A stretch of 64,000 nt of DNA from Litorilituus lipolyticus (GTDB lineage: Bacteria; Pseudomonadota; Gammaproteobacteria; Enterobacterales; Alteromonadaceae), in contig NZ_SAWY01000038.1 of NCBI RefSeq assembly GCF_006439335.1, forward strand, positions 124,001 to 188,000. Direction: 5' to 3'. This document shows, piece after piece, positions 27,002 through 36,500 of this stretch (position 1 is its first letter; every line of letters starts with the position of its first letter). Both the position numbers and the translations under genes were made by a program. Under the pieces are notes generated by a model. That model did not search any database. It was not told the DNA's origin and worked only from the letters and a program-made list of their open reading frames with translations.

Positions 27002-29047
27002 TTACTTTTTAGCAACTTTACCTAAAGAGATCAAGTCAAAGGTGATTCTCGCTGTTTCATCTAAAAATGGATCTAAGTCATCTAACTCTTCACCCAAATC
27101 ATCGAGATTTTCAACTTTTTCTTTACCTAAATTAACTAAACGCTCGTTTACTCTAACTAGGCGTTTGGCCTTATTCGTTTCTCTTTTAGCCTTCCTTTCA
27201 GCTAAATTCAACGAAATACTTTTGTTATCTTTCTCTTCTTGATACGTAGCAATATCTTCCAATAAGTAATTAAATTCTTGATTATCTTTAATTCTTTGTT
27301 GATATAGCGATGTTAAATAATCAATATCTGTAGAGATATCATTTAGCGGTGTATACTGGGCTTTTTTGATTTGATCCCAAGGTAACGCGTTTTCTTCTTT
27401 ACTTTCACCCCAATCTTCTGGGTCTACAGCACTTGGAAAAGCAATATCAGGTAGAACACCGCGATGTTGCGTGCTGCCACCATTTATGCGATAGAACTTT
27501 GCAATAGTATACTGAATGCTACCTAAAGGCTTTTCGTATAAATCATATACACGACCTAAACCTCTATGTTGTTGAACAGTTCCCTTACCAAAGGTATGTT
27601 CACCCACTATCACACCACGACCATAATCTTGAATCGCAGCAGAAAAAATTTCAGAAGCTGAGGCACTGTATCTATCAACCATTACTGTTAATGGTCCATC
27701 ATAATAACTTATACCATCTTTATCACGGTTCACTTGAACTCTATCTGCTCCATCGCGAATTTGAACTACGGGTCCTTTATCAATAAAGAGACCTGTCAAT
27801 AATGTTGCTTCTGTTAATGAACCACCACCATTTCCACGTAAATCAACGATTATACCTTGAACGTCTTGTTCTTTTAGTTTGGCTATTTCTTTTTTAACAT
27901 CGCGAGAAAGGTTGTTATAAAAGCTAGGGATAGTAATTATTCCCAGTTTTTTCGAATCAGCTTGTTTAGGGTTCTCCTGATAAACTTCAGACTTAGCGGC
28001 TCTATCTTCAAGTTTTATAATATCTCTGATAATAGAAACAATTTTAATATTTGCTTCATCATCAGATTCACCTGAAAGTACCTGTAAACGAACAGTCGTA
28101 CCTTTAGGACCTTTGATTAATTCAACAACATCATCTAAACGCCATCCAATAACATCTTCGAAGTCATCTTCTCCTTGCGCGACTCCAACAATGCGATCTT
28201 TTGCTTTTAATTGGTTAGATTTGTCTGCTGGACCGCCCGTAACAACACGGTGGATTACAGTATAATCTTCAATCGCTCTAAGCTCGGCACCAATACCTTC
28301 AAGTGACAAATTCATGTCAACTTGGAAACGTTCGGCATTTCGAGGTGATAAATATGAAGTATGAGGCTCTACAACACGAGCAAAACTATTCATTACAATT
28401 TGAAAAGCATCTTCACTTTCACTTTGCTTTAAGCGCTTAATGGCATAACTATATCGCTTAGTTAATACCTCTTTTATCTTATCCCACTTTTTACCAGTCA
28501 AAGTTAAATTTAATGCATCAGACTTAACTTTTTTACGCCATAACTCATTCAATTCAGCTTCTGTTTTAGCCCAAGGAGCCTCTTCTCTATCGAAGCTGTA
28601 AACTTCCTCTTTAGTAAAATCAAAAGGTTTATCTAATAAGCTAATAGCGTACTCATAACGCTCTAAACGACGTAGTAAATTGACGTTAAAAATATCATAA
28701 GCAGCATCGAGTTTTCCACGTGCTATTACGTTATCAAAATCTTCACGGTATTTAGAGAAATCTTCAATATCAGAAGCTAAAAAAACATTACGAGCATAAT
28801 CAAGCTGTTTAATATAGCGATCAAAAACTTCCGCTGACAACTCATCACTTATCTTAACTTTTTTATAATGCGCTCGCGTAAATCGTGCCGATATTCGTTT
28901 ACTTGCTGTTGCGTGTTGGCTTTCAGGGCTCAATACGGGTAGCTCTTCAGGAACAGAGGCCTTTTCAAATGCGAGTGAATCGACACTGGTAAATGAAAAA
29001 CTTATTGATAATGAAACAGCAATTGCGATACGACAAAATTTTTGCAT
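27002..29047 (-). CDS. prc: Carboxy-terminal (tail-specific) protease Prc/Tsp
   Basis: 681 residues, the length of E. coli Prc. Periplasmic serine protease that degrades proteins with non-polar C-termini and processes lipoproteins such as murein-linked factors. A signal peptide is visible (MQKFCRIAIAVSLSISFSFTSVDSLAF). A PDZ domain spans about 240-340, the catalytic Ser lies in DRYSASASEIF (about 464) and the Lys in HTFGKGTVQQ (about 487), matching the Ser-Lys spacing of the family. The C-terminal DUF3340-type basic/acidic helical domain is present. Downstream of proQ, as in E. coli. Confidence 0.96.
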   Translation of the reverse strand: MQKFCRIAIAVSLSISFSFTSVDSLAFEKASVPEELPVLSPESQHATASKRISARFTRAHYKKVKISDELSAEVFDRYIKQLDYARNVFLASDIEDFSKYREDFDNVIARGKLDAAYDIFNVNLLRRLERYEYAISLLDKPFDFTKEEVYSFDREEAPWAKTEAELNELWRKKVKSDALNLTLTGKKWDKIKEVLTKRYSYAIKRLKQSESEDAFQIVMNSFARVVEPHTSYLSPRNAERFQVDMNLSLEGIGAELRAIEDYTVIHRVVTGGPADKSNQLKAKDRIVGVAQGEDDFEDVIGWRLDDVVELIKGPKGTTVRLQVLSGESDDEANIKIVSIIRDIIKLEDRAAKSEVYQENPKQADSKKLGIITIPSFYNNLSRDVKKEIAKLKEQDVQGIIVDLRGNGGGSLTEATLLTGLFIDKGPVVQIRDGADRVQVNRDKDGISYYDGPLTVMVDRYSASASEIFSAAIQDYGRGVIVGEHTFGKGTVQQHRGLGRVYDLYEKPLGSIQYTIAKFYRINGGSTQHRGVLPDIAFPSAVDPEDWGESKEENALPWDQIKKAQYTPLNDISTDIDYLTSLYQQRIKDNQEFNYLLEDIATYQEEKDNKSISLNLAERKAKRETNKAKRLVRVNERLVNLGKEKVENLDDLGEELDDLDPFLDETARITFDLISLGKVAKK

Positions 29048-29095
29048 GCATTAACTCCAAAATAGGGACATAACTTGCAGTACTATGACCGCTTA

Positions 29096-29767
29096 TTATA
29101 AAAATATATTCTTCAATTGAGTCTTGATTACCATTCCAGAATCAAGCTGTACACTGATATCATTACCAGATATCTCAGATATTGTGGCATTCATTGGTGA
29201 ATTACCCAATTGAACTCTAACCTTGTTACCAACTTTAATTGTAGTTGCTTCTACCGGTTTTAGTGGTGCAGACTCAGTTTTAGGCGTAGATACTTTTGTC
29301 GACTTAACTTGTTTAAACTTATTCGACTTTGAAAGTTCTCGCTTAGAGCCCTCTGATTTATTACCTTTAGAGCTTTTGTCACCATCTTTAGTTTTATACG
29401 ACTTTTGCTGTTCTTTGTCTGTCGCTTTTTTGTTACCAAATTTTTCTTGGCTCTCTTTTAATGTCTTGCTGGCATAATTTGCTTGCTCTTCATCGATTTC
29501 AGCAATCTCTTTTCCATCAACATCAACACGAAAAGCGCCAAGCTTTACTGACTTAAGGTATCGCCAGCTACTAGTGTAATGACGTAATGCCTGACGTAAA
29601 CGAGTTTTACTTACTGTTTCGTCACCTTCTAATCGCTCAGCTAAGTCTTGAAAAATACCAACTTTTAATGGCTTTACAGGGCCTTTAATTGAAAAACACT
29701 CAGGGAATTTCTCAGTTAAATAGGCAATAATTTCTTTTGTACTTGTACGTTTAAGTTCAGTTTCCAT
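29096..29767 (-). CDS. proQ: RNA chaperone ProQ
   Basis: 223 residues. An N-terminal FinO/ProQ domain (about 8-115: TEKFPECFSIKGPVKPLKVG, RLRQALRHYTSSWRYLKS, LGAFRVDVDG), a highly charged Lys/Ser-rich linker (about 115-170), and a C-terminal Tudor-like domain (VGNKVRVQLGNSPMNATI). ProQ binds structured small RNAs and mRNA 3' ends. The order proQ-prc is that of E. coli. The 48-bp gap to prc suggests one transcript. Confidence 0.95.
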   Translation of the reverse strand: METELKRTSTKEIIAYLTEKFPECFSIKGPVKPLKVGIFQDLAERLEGDETVSKTRLRQALRHYTSSWRYLKSVKLGAFRVDVDGKEIAEIDEEQANYASKTLKESQEKFGNKKATDKEQQKSYKTKDGDKSSKGNKSEGSKRELSKSNKFKQVKSTKVSTPKTESAPLKPVEATTIKVGNKVRVQLGNSPMNATISEISGNDISVQLDSGMVIKTQLKNIFL

Positions 29768-29831
29768 AAATACAACTTTTAAAGTTCTGTTAATGTTCTT
29801 GTTAAAAAATATCTTCGTCTTAGTATATTAA

Positions 29832-30116
29832 CTAGTCTTGCTGAAGATGTTGTTCTCTGTTGTCTAGCAAATGCCGACACCAATCATATATATCGTCTGT
29901 TTCAATTTCGGGTAGCGCTTCTTGGCCAATCCATGTGTCCCATACTAATGCTAGTAATCCTTCCAGCACTTCTGTTTCTATATCTTCTTCAGCGAGATCA
30001 TACAAGGTGTGATAAATTTCATTAACACGCTCTGCAACGATTTCTTCTTGGCCATCCCAGTCTCCTACGATGCCTTCTGTTACTAAATAGTCATGTATTA
30101 CGACAAACTCTTTCAT
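29832..30116 (-). CDS. Small acidic protein of unknown function
   Basis: 94 residues, strikingly acidic (about a quarter Asp/Glu, very few Lys/Arg), with several Trp (VGDWDGQEE, VWDTWIGQ, IYDWCRH). No signal peptide or membrane segment. No family recognised. It begins four bases after the msrC stop and lies between msrC and proQ, so it is probably translated from the same transcript. Confidence 0.75.
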   Translation of the reverse strand: MKEFVVIHDYLVTEGIVGDWDGQEEIVAERVNEIYHTLYDLAEEDIETEVLEGLLALVWDTWIGQEALPEIETDDIYDWCRHLLDNREQHLQQD

Positions 30117-30120
30117 TAAA

Positions 30121-30600
30121 TTAGCTTACTGTTAGATGCTTAGCCAATAAATCGACTATTGCAGATAAACCTTCTTGATCATTTTGATCAAACCTATCAA
30201 ATACAGTGCTATCAATATCTAAAACAGCTACAACTTTACCTTCAACAATTAACGGTAATACTATTTCAGAATTGGTTGTTGCATCACAGGCAATATGGCC
30301 TGAAAACTGATGAACATCAGCTACTCGTTGTACCTTAGCAGTACTTGCTGCCGCACCACATACACCTTTAGATAAAGGTATACGAATACAAGCCACTTTA
30401 CCTTGAAAAGGCCCCAGCACAAGCTCATCTTCAATAACACGATAAAAACCAACCCAATTAACTTCATCAAGATGTTCAAAAAGTAATGCGCTTAAATTTG
30501 CCATATTGGCAATTATATCTTCTTCACCTTGAATTAGTGCGTGCGATTGCTCTAATAGCATTGGGTATAATGATGTTTGACTATTCAACGATAATTCCAC
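30121..30600 (-). CDS. msrC: Free methionine-(R)-sulfoxide reductase (GAF domain)
   Basis: 159 residues forming a single GAF domain. It reduces free methionine-R-sulfoxide. The three cysteines of the E. coli enzyme (YebR; 84, 94, 118) are present at 71, 81 and 105 with identical spacing (KVACIRIP, KGVCGAAAS, HIACDATT). The genomic order msrC - proQ - prc resembles E. coli yebR-proQ-prc. It functions in the cytoplasm in oxidative-damage repair. Confidence 0.95.
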   Translation of the reverse strand: MELSLNSQTSLYPMLLEQSHALIQGEEDIIANMANLSALLFEHLDEVNWVGFYRVIEDELVLGPFQGKVACIRIPLSKGVCGAAASTAKVQRVADVHQFSGHIACDATTNSEIVLPLIVEGKVVAVLDIDSTVFDRFDQNDQEGLSAIVDLLAKHLTVS

Positions 30601-30784
30601 AATGAGGCAAAAACGGTCGTTAAAGACAGGAACTCGTTCTCACGCCAATTTTTACTGATATCAAAAAGCGCATAACATACCTAAATTACCAACATAATTA
30701 AAGCTTTTATCACTGAATAAAGCCACATTTACCATAGAAGTGACTAATTTTGTTTCTATTTAGTATTTTTTCATTCAATTATTA

Positions 30785-31585
30785 CTAATTTATGGCAAAC
30801 TTTACGATAACACTCGCCTTTATTTTATTCGTTCCTGTCAAGCTTCTATGCCTTACTGAACTATCTTCAGCCATCATTGCCATACTATATTGTGGTTGGT
30901 AATGGTTATTTGATAATTCTTTTAAATAAACCATTTTGCCAAGAGTAACACCAGCGTGTTTTGCAATAACCGATGCTTTTTGACTTGCCTGCGAAATTGC
31001 TTGAGTTAATGCTTGCTGATATAACTTATTACTATCTTTAACTGTCATAGACAATGACGATATATGATTTACGCGTATTTTAACTATCTGAGTTAAAAAT
31101 TTATCGTAATCATCAATAGAAGAAAAATTAATGGTTACTCGTCTAGTTAACTCAAATAAAGTTGGCTTTTGCTTCTCATATTTTTGTGTCGATATTTCAT
31201 TACTGTCTATATAAACACTGCCTTTTAATGGCTTAGTATTAGTTGATGGGAACTTATGTTTTACTTCAACACCATGTAATTCAATAGCTGGTTTCTCTTC
31301 AACTACGCGTAAATTAACCCTTGCGGAGTTAATGGCCTCCTCCTTGACTCCTATTGACTCTGCTGCATTAATAACTATATTACTTCTTTTATCTACCGAA
31401 GCTTTAAGTTTATCTGGCACGCGACCACGTTCACTTATCGTTAAAGAAAGCGTAAAGTTATTAGGCGCAACTTCAATGATTCCTTCTCCGGAAACTTCAA
31501 TCACTTGAGCGTCAGCTTTCACCTCAACGCTATATATCGTTATAAAGAATAAACATAATTGAAAAACTTTTGGAATGTTTAACAT
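30785..31585 (-). CDS. SIMPL-domain (DUF541) exported protein
   Basis: 266 residues with a signal peptide ending near VKADA (about 24-26). The mature start VIEVSGEGIIEVAPNNFTL is the typical beginning of SIMPL/DUF541 proteins, and LYQQALTQAISQASQKASVIAKHAGVTLGK is the conserved alpha-helical segment. E. coli relative YggE is a periplasmic or membrane-associated protein linked to oxidative stress. Function here unknown. It follows the DUF2057 gene by 25 bases, so they are likely co-transcribed. Confidence 0.9.
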   Translation of the reverse strand: MLNIPKVFQLCLFFITIYSVEVKADAQVIEVSGEGIIEVAPNNFTLSLTISERGRVPDKLKASVDKRSNIVINAAESIGVKEEAINSARVNLRVVEEKPAIELHGVEVKHKFPSTNTKPLKGSVYIDSNEISTQKYEKQKPTLFELTRRVTINFSSIDDYDKFLTQIVKIRVNHISSLSMTVKDSNKLYQQALTQAISQASQKASVIAKHAGVTLGKMVYLKELSNNHYQPQYSMAMMAEDSSVRHRSLTGTNKIKASVIVKFAIN

Positions 31586-31610
31586 ATTGACGCCTTATAG
31601 TTGGACTGTT

Positions 31611-32330
31611 TTATTGCTTTTTAATAAAAGTAATAAACTCAGCTTTTTCTTTAGCGGAGGCTTTTTGCCACCAGTATTTGAGCATAGGTAAAGTATCTAC
31701 TTTATCCATAACCTTTTCTGTAAATTCTTGTGATCGAGTATCAATATCATTCGTTTCGGTTTTAACGTCTAAATCAGCGATATCATTGTCTATTGCAACA
31801 GCTATTTTTTCTTCAGCTTTTGGTGATGACGGTTTATCCGACAGATCCACAGGCAAAGTTGCTACCACTTTGGTCACTTCCCTTTTAAGTTTATAATCTG
31901 CATACGTTTCCAATGTAAGTGGAATTGATACGCCATTGTTACTCACCAACATCACTTCCGGTTTACTTACAAATGATTCTGCCTCGCTAATATCATTTAT
32001 GGTGGTAGTTTTAAGCTTAAGTACACTTTGTTTTTCTAGGTTGAACTTAATCACAAAATATTCAGATTCGACAACTCTGTCTTGGCCTAGTTCAAAATCT
32101 TCAAAGACATCTTTATAACGAACAACAATCGTTTGAGTTGTTTGCTGATTTAATTGTTCTGCTGGAATCTTGATAGATTTATTGTTGGAAAAAAAGCCTT
32201 CACTAAACGGCTTGTCATTAACTTCTTTTATTTCTAGATTTTTAGCAACTTCAATGGTAGTTGCTGAAGAAGTAAAACTAAGCAACAAAAGTAAAATTGT
32301 TATAATTTTAATAAAGAAAAATCGGCTCAC
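31611..32330 (-). CDS. DUF2057 (YccT-like) exported protein
   Basis: 239 residues with a clear signal peptide (hydrophobic 5-22, cleavage after SSA). The C-terminal motif LPMLKYWWQKASAKEKAEFITFI is typical of DUF2057, the family of E. coli YccT/CsgI. It also has an acidic linker (about 165-200). Periplasmic; function here unknown. Probably in one unit with the SIMPL gene downstream. Confidence 0.85.
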   Translation of the reverse strand: MSRFFFIKIITILLLLLSFTSSATTIEVAKNLEIKEVNDKPFSEGFFSNNKSIKIPAEQLNQQTTQTIVVRYKDVFEDFELGQDRVVESEYFVIKFNLEKQSVLKLKTTTINDISEAESFVSKPEVMLVSNNGVSIPLTLETYADYKLKREVTKVVATLPVDLSDKPSSPKAEEKIAVAIDNDIADLDVKTETNDIDTRSQEFTEKVMDKVDTLPMLKYWWQKASAKEKAEFITFIKKQ

Positions 32331-32427
32331 AATATATTCCTTGTGGTTAAAAAAAACGCTGTAGTATTTATACCCCTTAAACTCAACAAGTTAAAGCAAA
32401 TCCTTGTGGTAAAATAGAAAAATACTA

Positions 32428-32457
32428 AAAAAAAACCTGAAAAAATTCAGGTTTTTA
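32428..32457 (-). terminator. Rho-independent terminator of the methylcitrate operon
   Basis: AAAAACCTGAA and TTCAGGTTTTT pair; the minus strand ends in a run of nine T. It lies about 33 bases beyond the prpF stop. Confidence 0.9.
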
Positions 32458-32489
32458 GGAAAATATATATACAAAATGTTATTACAGTA

Positions 32490-33668
32490 TTAAAAAGAAT
32501 CTTCAGGTATAAAAACCCAGCCTTGCATTAATACACGAGCACTTCTACTCATTATAGCTTTGTTAACTATCCAGTTACCCGTAGCATTAGACGCTTGTGC
32601 CCCTACTTTTAATGAACCTGAAGGGTGACCAAAAGTAACCGCCTCCATTTCACCTCCACCGGCAGCTAAATTAACTAACGTTCCAGGAATTGCTGACGCA
32701 GTACCAATAGCTACAGCTGCAGTTCCCATCATCGCATGATGAAGTTTCCCCATAGATAGTGCCCGAACATGTAAATCTAATGCATTACTGGCTATAGTTT
32801 TTCCGCTAGACGTTGTAAAAGTTTTTGCTGGTGCTACAAAGGCAACTTTAGGTGTATGTTGCCTTGCTTGTGCTTCATCAATATCTTTTATCAAGCCCAT
32901 TTTTACTGCACCATAGGCTCTAATGGTTTCAAAACGTTTAAGCGCTTCTGCATCACTGTTAATCGCTTCTTGTAATTCTGTACCTTGATAACCGATATCT
33001 TCAGCATTTAAAAATATAGTAGGGATACCAGCATTTATCATAGTCACTGGGAATGAACCTATTCCTGGTACATCTAGTTGATCAACAATATTTGAGGTAG
33101 GAAACATGGCTTCAGAAGGATCAACTGGTTCAATAAACTCTACCGGTACTTCAGCAGCTGGAAAAGTCACACCATCAAGTTCAAAATCACCAGTTTCTTG
33201 TACTTGTGAATTAGTAATAGGCACATGTGCAATGATAGTTTTACTAATATTTTTTTGCCAAATCTTAACCGTACATACGCCATTTGATGGAATTTTACTT
33301 TCATCCACTAACCCTGACATGATGGCAAAAGCACCAACAGCCGCCGTTAAGTTGCCGCAGTTACCGCTCCAATCAACAAACGCTTTATCAATAGCTACTT
33401 GTCCAAATAAATAATCGACATCGTGATCTGCTTGCTCCGATTTAGCTAAGATTACAGTTTTACTGGTACTGGAAGTAGCACCTCCCATACCGTCAGTTTG
33501 TTTACCATAGGGATCTGGACTACCAATAACACGCAGTAACATATTGTCACGTGCATCGCCTGGTTGCTGACAGCGCTCTGGTAAATCAGTTAAATTAAAG
33601 AAGACACCTTTAGAAGTGCCACCGCGCATATATGTTGCGGGTATTTTTATTTGAGGAACATAAGACAT
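32490..33668 (-). CDS. prpF: 2-methylaconitate isomerase PrpF
   Basis: 392 residues. PrpF isomerises the 2-methylaconitate made by AcnD so that it can be rehydrated to 2-methylisocitrate. The start at 33668 (MSYVPQIKIPATYMRGGTSKG) has a perfect AAGGAGAG ribosome site; the longer reading starts 15 codons upstream without one. Conserved segments: RGGTSKGVFF, GSPDPYGKQTDGMGGATSSTSK, WSGNCGNLTAAVGAFA with the conserved Cys, and the C-terminal FGHPSGSLKVGAQ. Last gene of the operon, as in Shewanella. Confidence 0.96.
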   Translation of the reverse strand: MSYVPQIKIPATYMRGGTSKGVFFNLTDLPERCQQPGDARDNMLLRVIGSPDPYGKQTDGMGGATSSTSKTVILAKSEQADHDVDYLFGQVAIDKAFVDWSGNCGNLTAAVGAFAIMSGLVDESKIPSNGVCTVKIWQKNISKTIIAHVPITNSQVQETGDFELDGVTFPAAEVPVEFIEPVDPSEAMFPTSNIVDQLDVPGIGSFPVTMINAGIPTIFLNAEDIGYQGTELQEAINSDAEALKRFETIRAYGAVKMGLIKDIDEAQARQHTPKVAFVAPAKTFTTSSGKTIASNALDLHVRALSMGKLHHAMMGTAAVAIGTASAIPGTLVNLAAGGGEMEAVTFGHPSGSLKVGAQASNATGNWIVNKAIMSRSARVLMQGWVFIPEDSF

Positions 33669-33763
33669 TGCTCTCTCCTTTTTAGTCATAAAAAAGCGGC
33701 GCTTAATAAACAAAGAGCCGCTTTTACATTTAATTTAAAAATGAATGATGATTTGATGATTTT

Positions 33764-36367
33764 TTATGCATTAGACTGCAAAAAATCATTAGCAAATTTT
33801 TGTAGTACACCACCAGCAGCATGAACGATTACTTCTTCGGCAGTATCTAATCGACATTTAACAGTTATGTTAACAACATCACCATTTGCTCTAGTCATCA
33901 CTACAGTCATCTTGCCTCCAGGAGAGGTTATACCTTCAACATCAAAGGTTTCTGTACCATCTATTTGGAAGGTTTTTCGTGTCTCATTATTGGTGAATTC
34001 TAATGGCAATACGCCCATGCCAATTAAATTGGTTCGATGAATGCGTTCGAAACCTTCAGCAACAATAACTTCTACACCAGCCAAACGAACGCCTTTAGCA
34101 GCCCAATCCCTTGATGAACCTTGGCCATAATCAGCACCGGCAACAATAATTAATGGTTGCTTACGTTCCATATATGTTTCAATGGCTTCCCACATTCGTG
34201 ATTCTGTACCTTCTGGTTCAATACGTGCTAATGAACCTTGCTTAACATCACCATTTTCATCTAAACACATTTCATTAAATAGTTTAGGGTTGGCAAATGT
34301 TGCTCGTTGAGCCGTTAAATGATCGCCACGATGTGTTGCGTATGAGTTAAAGTCTTCTTCAGGTAACCCCATCTTATCAAGATATGCGCCTGCAGCACTG
34401 TCTAACATAATGGCATTTGAAGGAGAAAGATGGTCCGTTGTAATGTTATCACCCAGTACTGCAAGTGGACGCATTCCTTTCATGGTACGTTCACCAGCAA
34501 GCGCTCCTTCCCAATATGGCGGTCTGCGGATATAAGTACTTTGGGGGCGCCAATCATATAATGGGCTTTCAGCCGGCTCAAAAGCACCTAGATCAAACAT
34601 CGGCGTATAGATTTTCTTGAATTGCTCAGGTTTAACACTGTTTTTTACAATCGAATCGATTTCTTCATCAGACGGCCAAATGTCTTTTAATCTAATGTCA
34701 TTTCCTTGAGTATCTTGACCTAATACATCATTTTCGATATCAAAACGCATCGTACCTGCTATAGCATAAGCAACAACAAGCGGAGGTGATGCTAGAAATG
34801 CTTGTTTAGCATAAGGATGTATTCGACCGTCAAAGTTACGGTTACCTGAAAGTACCGCTGTGGCATATAAATCACGGTCAATAACTTCCTGCTGAATTTT
34901 CGGGTCTAACGCACCTGACATACCGTTACATGTAGTACATGCATAAGCGACTATACCAAAGCCAAGTTTTTCCATTTCAGCGAGTAAACCCGCTTCTTCT
35001 AGATACAATTTTGCCACTTTAGAACCTGGAGCAAATGATGACTTAACCCATGGTTTACGTACTAACCCTAATTCATTAGCCCGTTTAGCTACTAGACCGG
35101 CTGCAACGACATTGCGCGGATTTGAAGTATTAGTACAAGAAGTGATTGCTGCAATGATGACAGCCCCATCTGGCATATCACCATTAGCTTCTTGCGCTTT
35201 ACATTGCGCTAAATCTTTTGCAATAGCTTTAGAAGAAAGGTCTGAAGTCGCTAACCTTCTGTGTGGATTAGATGGTCCAGCCATGTTTCGGCCAACAAGG
35301 GATAAATCAAAAGTTAGAACACGTTTATATTGTGCATCTTTTAAATCATCAGCCCATAAACCTGTGTGCTTTGCATAGTTTTCAACTAATGCAACTTGTT
35401 CCGGCTCTCTACCTGTAATTTTCAAGTAATCAATGGTTTGTTCATCAATATAGAACATGCCAGCCGATGCACCGTACTCAGGTGTCATATTTGAAATGGT
35501 CGCGCGATCGCCAATTGATAAACTGCGAGCACCATCGCCAAAAAACTCTAAATATGCTCCAACCACTTTTTCATTACGTAGAAATTCAGTAATGGCTAAG
35601 ACAATATCTGTTGCAGTTATACCAGGTTGACGTTGTCCAACTAGTTGCACACCCACAATATTAGGTAAACGCATCATTGATGGACGCCCTAACATTACCG
35701 TTTCAGCTTCTAAGCCGCCAACACCTATCGCAATAACACCAAGCGCATCAACATGGGGGGTGTGAGAATCGGTACCAACACATGTATCAGGGAATGCAAC
35801 GCCATCACGTGCTTGAATGACAGGTGACATTTTTTCTAAATTAATTTGATGCATGATGCCATTACCAGCTGGTATCACATCAACATTTTTAAAAGCCGTC
35901 TTTGTCCATTCTATAAAATGAAATCTATCTTCGTTACGGCGATCTTCTATGGCTCTATTTTTATCGAACGCATCAGGGTCAAAACCACCATGCTCTACTG
36001 CCAAAGAGTGATCAACAATTAATTGGGTCGGCACTACTGGATTTACTTTTGCAGGGTCACCACCTTGATCAGCAATAGCATCACGAAGACCTGCTAAATC
36101 CACTAATGCTGTTTGACCAAGAATATCATGACAAACTACACGTGCTGGATACCATGGAAAATCAAGATCTTGCTTACCTTCTATTATCTGAGTAAGTGAT
36201 TCGGTCAGTGTTGATGGTTCACAGCGGCGCACTAACTGCTCTGCTAGAACCCTTGAGGTATAAGGTAATTTGCTATAACTACCTGGACTTATTGCTTCAA
36301 TCGCACCACGAGTATCGAAAAAATCGATATTCGAGCCTGGCAATGGTTTGCGATGTTCATAGTTCAT
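33764..36367 (-). CDS. acnD: Fe/S-dependent 2-methylisocitrate dehydratase AcnD
   Basis: 867 residues from the ATG at 36367 (MNYEHRKPLPGSN), which has a GGA ribosome site; the upstream GTG in frame is less likely. An aconitase-superfamily protein that converts 2-methylcitrate to 2-methylaconitate using a [4Fe-4S] cluster bound by the cysteines of TSCTNTSNP and YACTTCNGMSG. Other aconitase motifs: VGTDSHTPHVDALGV, ADYGQGSSRDWAAKG. Adjacent to prpF, with which it forms the acnD-prpF replacement for PrpD. Confidence 0.97.
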   Translation of the reverse strand: MNYEHRKPLPGSNIDFFDTRGAIEAISPGSYSKLPYTSRVLAEQLVRRCEPSTLTESLTQIIEGKQDLDFPWYPARVVCHDILGQTALVDLAGLRDAIADQGGDPAKVNPVVPTQLIVDHSLAVEHGGFDPDAFDKNRAIEDRRNEDRFHFIEWTKTAFKNVDVIPAGNGIMHQINLEKMSPVIQARDGVAFPDTCVGTDSHTPHVDALGVIAIGVGGLEAETVMLGRPSMMRLPNIVGVQLVGQRQPGITATDIVLAITEFLRNEKVVGAYLEFFGDGARSLSIGDRATISNMTPEYGASAGMFYIDEQTIDYLKITGREPEQVALVENYAKHTGLWADDLKDAQYKRVLTFDLSLVGRNMAGPSNPHRRLATSDLSSKAIAKDLAQCKAQEANGDMPDGAVIIAAITSCTNTSNPRNVVAAGLVAKRANELGLVRKPWVKSSFAPGSKVAKLYLEEAGLLAEMEKLGFGIVAYACTTCNGMSGALDPKIQQEVIDRDLYATAVLSGNRNFDGRIHPYAKQAFLASPPLVVAYAIAGTMRFDIENDVLGQDTQGNDIRLKDIWPSDEEIDSIVKNSVKPEQFKKIYTPMFDLGAFEPAESPLYDWRPQSTYIRRPPYWEGALAGERTMKGMRPLAVLGDNITTDHLSPSNAIMLDSAAGAYLDKMGLPEEDFNSYATHRGDHLTAQRATFANPKLFNEMCLDENGDVKQGSLARIEPEGTESRMWEAIETYMERKQPLIIVAGADYGQGSSRDWAAKGVRLAGVEVIVAEGFERIHRTNLIGMGVLPLEFTNNETRKTFQIDGTETFDVEGITSPGGKMTVVMTRANGDVVNITVKCRLDTAEEVIVHAAGGVLQKFANDFLQSNA

Positions 36368-36444
36368 AATTATTTCCACATAATTTGTAAAACAAGCACT
36401 AATATTTAAAAAATAGTGAGCTATGTGTAGGTTGATTGAGAAAT

Positions 36445-36492
36445 TCCCCTTAAACTTTTAGCATGCATAGTCGCTAAGAAAAATTAAGGGGA
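36445..36492 (-). repeat. Intercistronic hairpin between prpC and acnD
   Basis: TCCCCTTAA (36445-36453) and TTAAGGGGA (36484-36492) are exact complements, and the enclosed segment has a second partial helix (TTAGC/GCTAA). It lies in the 133 bases between the prpC stop and the acnD start. It has no T tract, so a processing or stability element is more likely than a terminator. Confidence 0.5.
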
Positions 36493-36500
36493 TTTACTTA

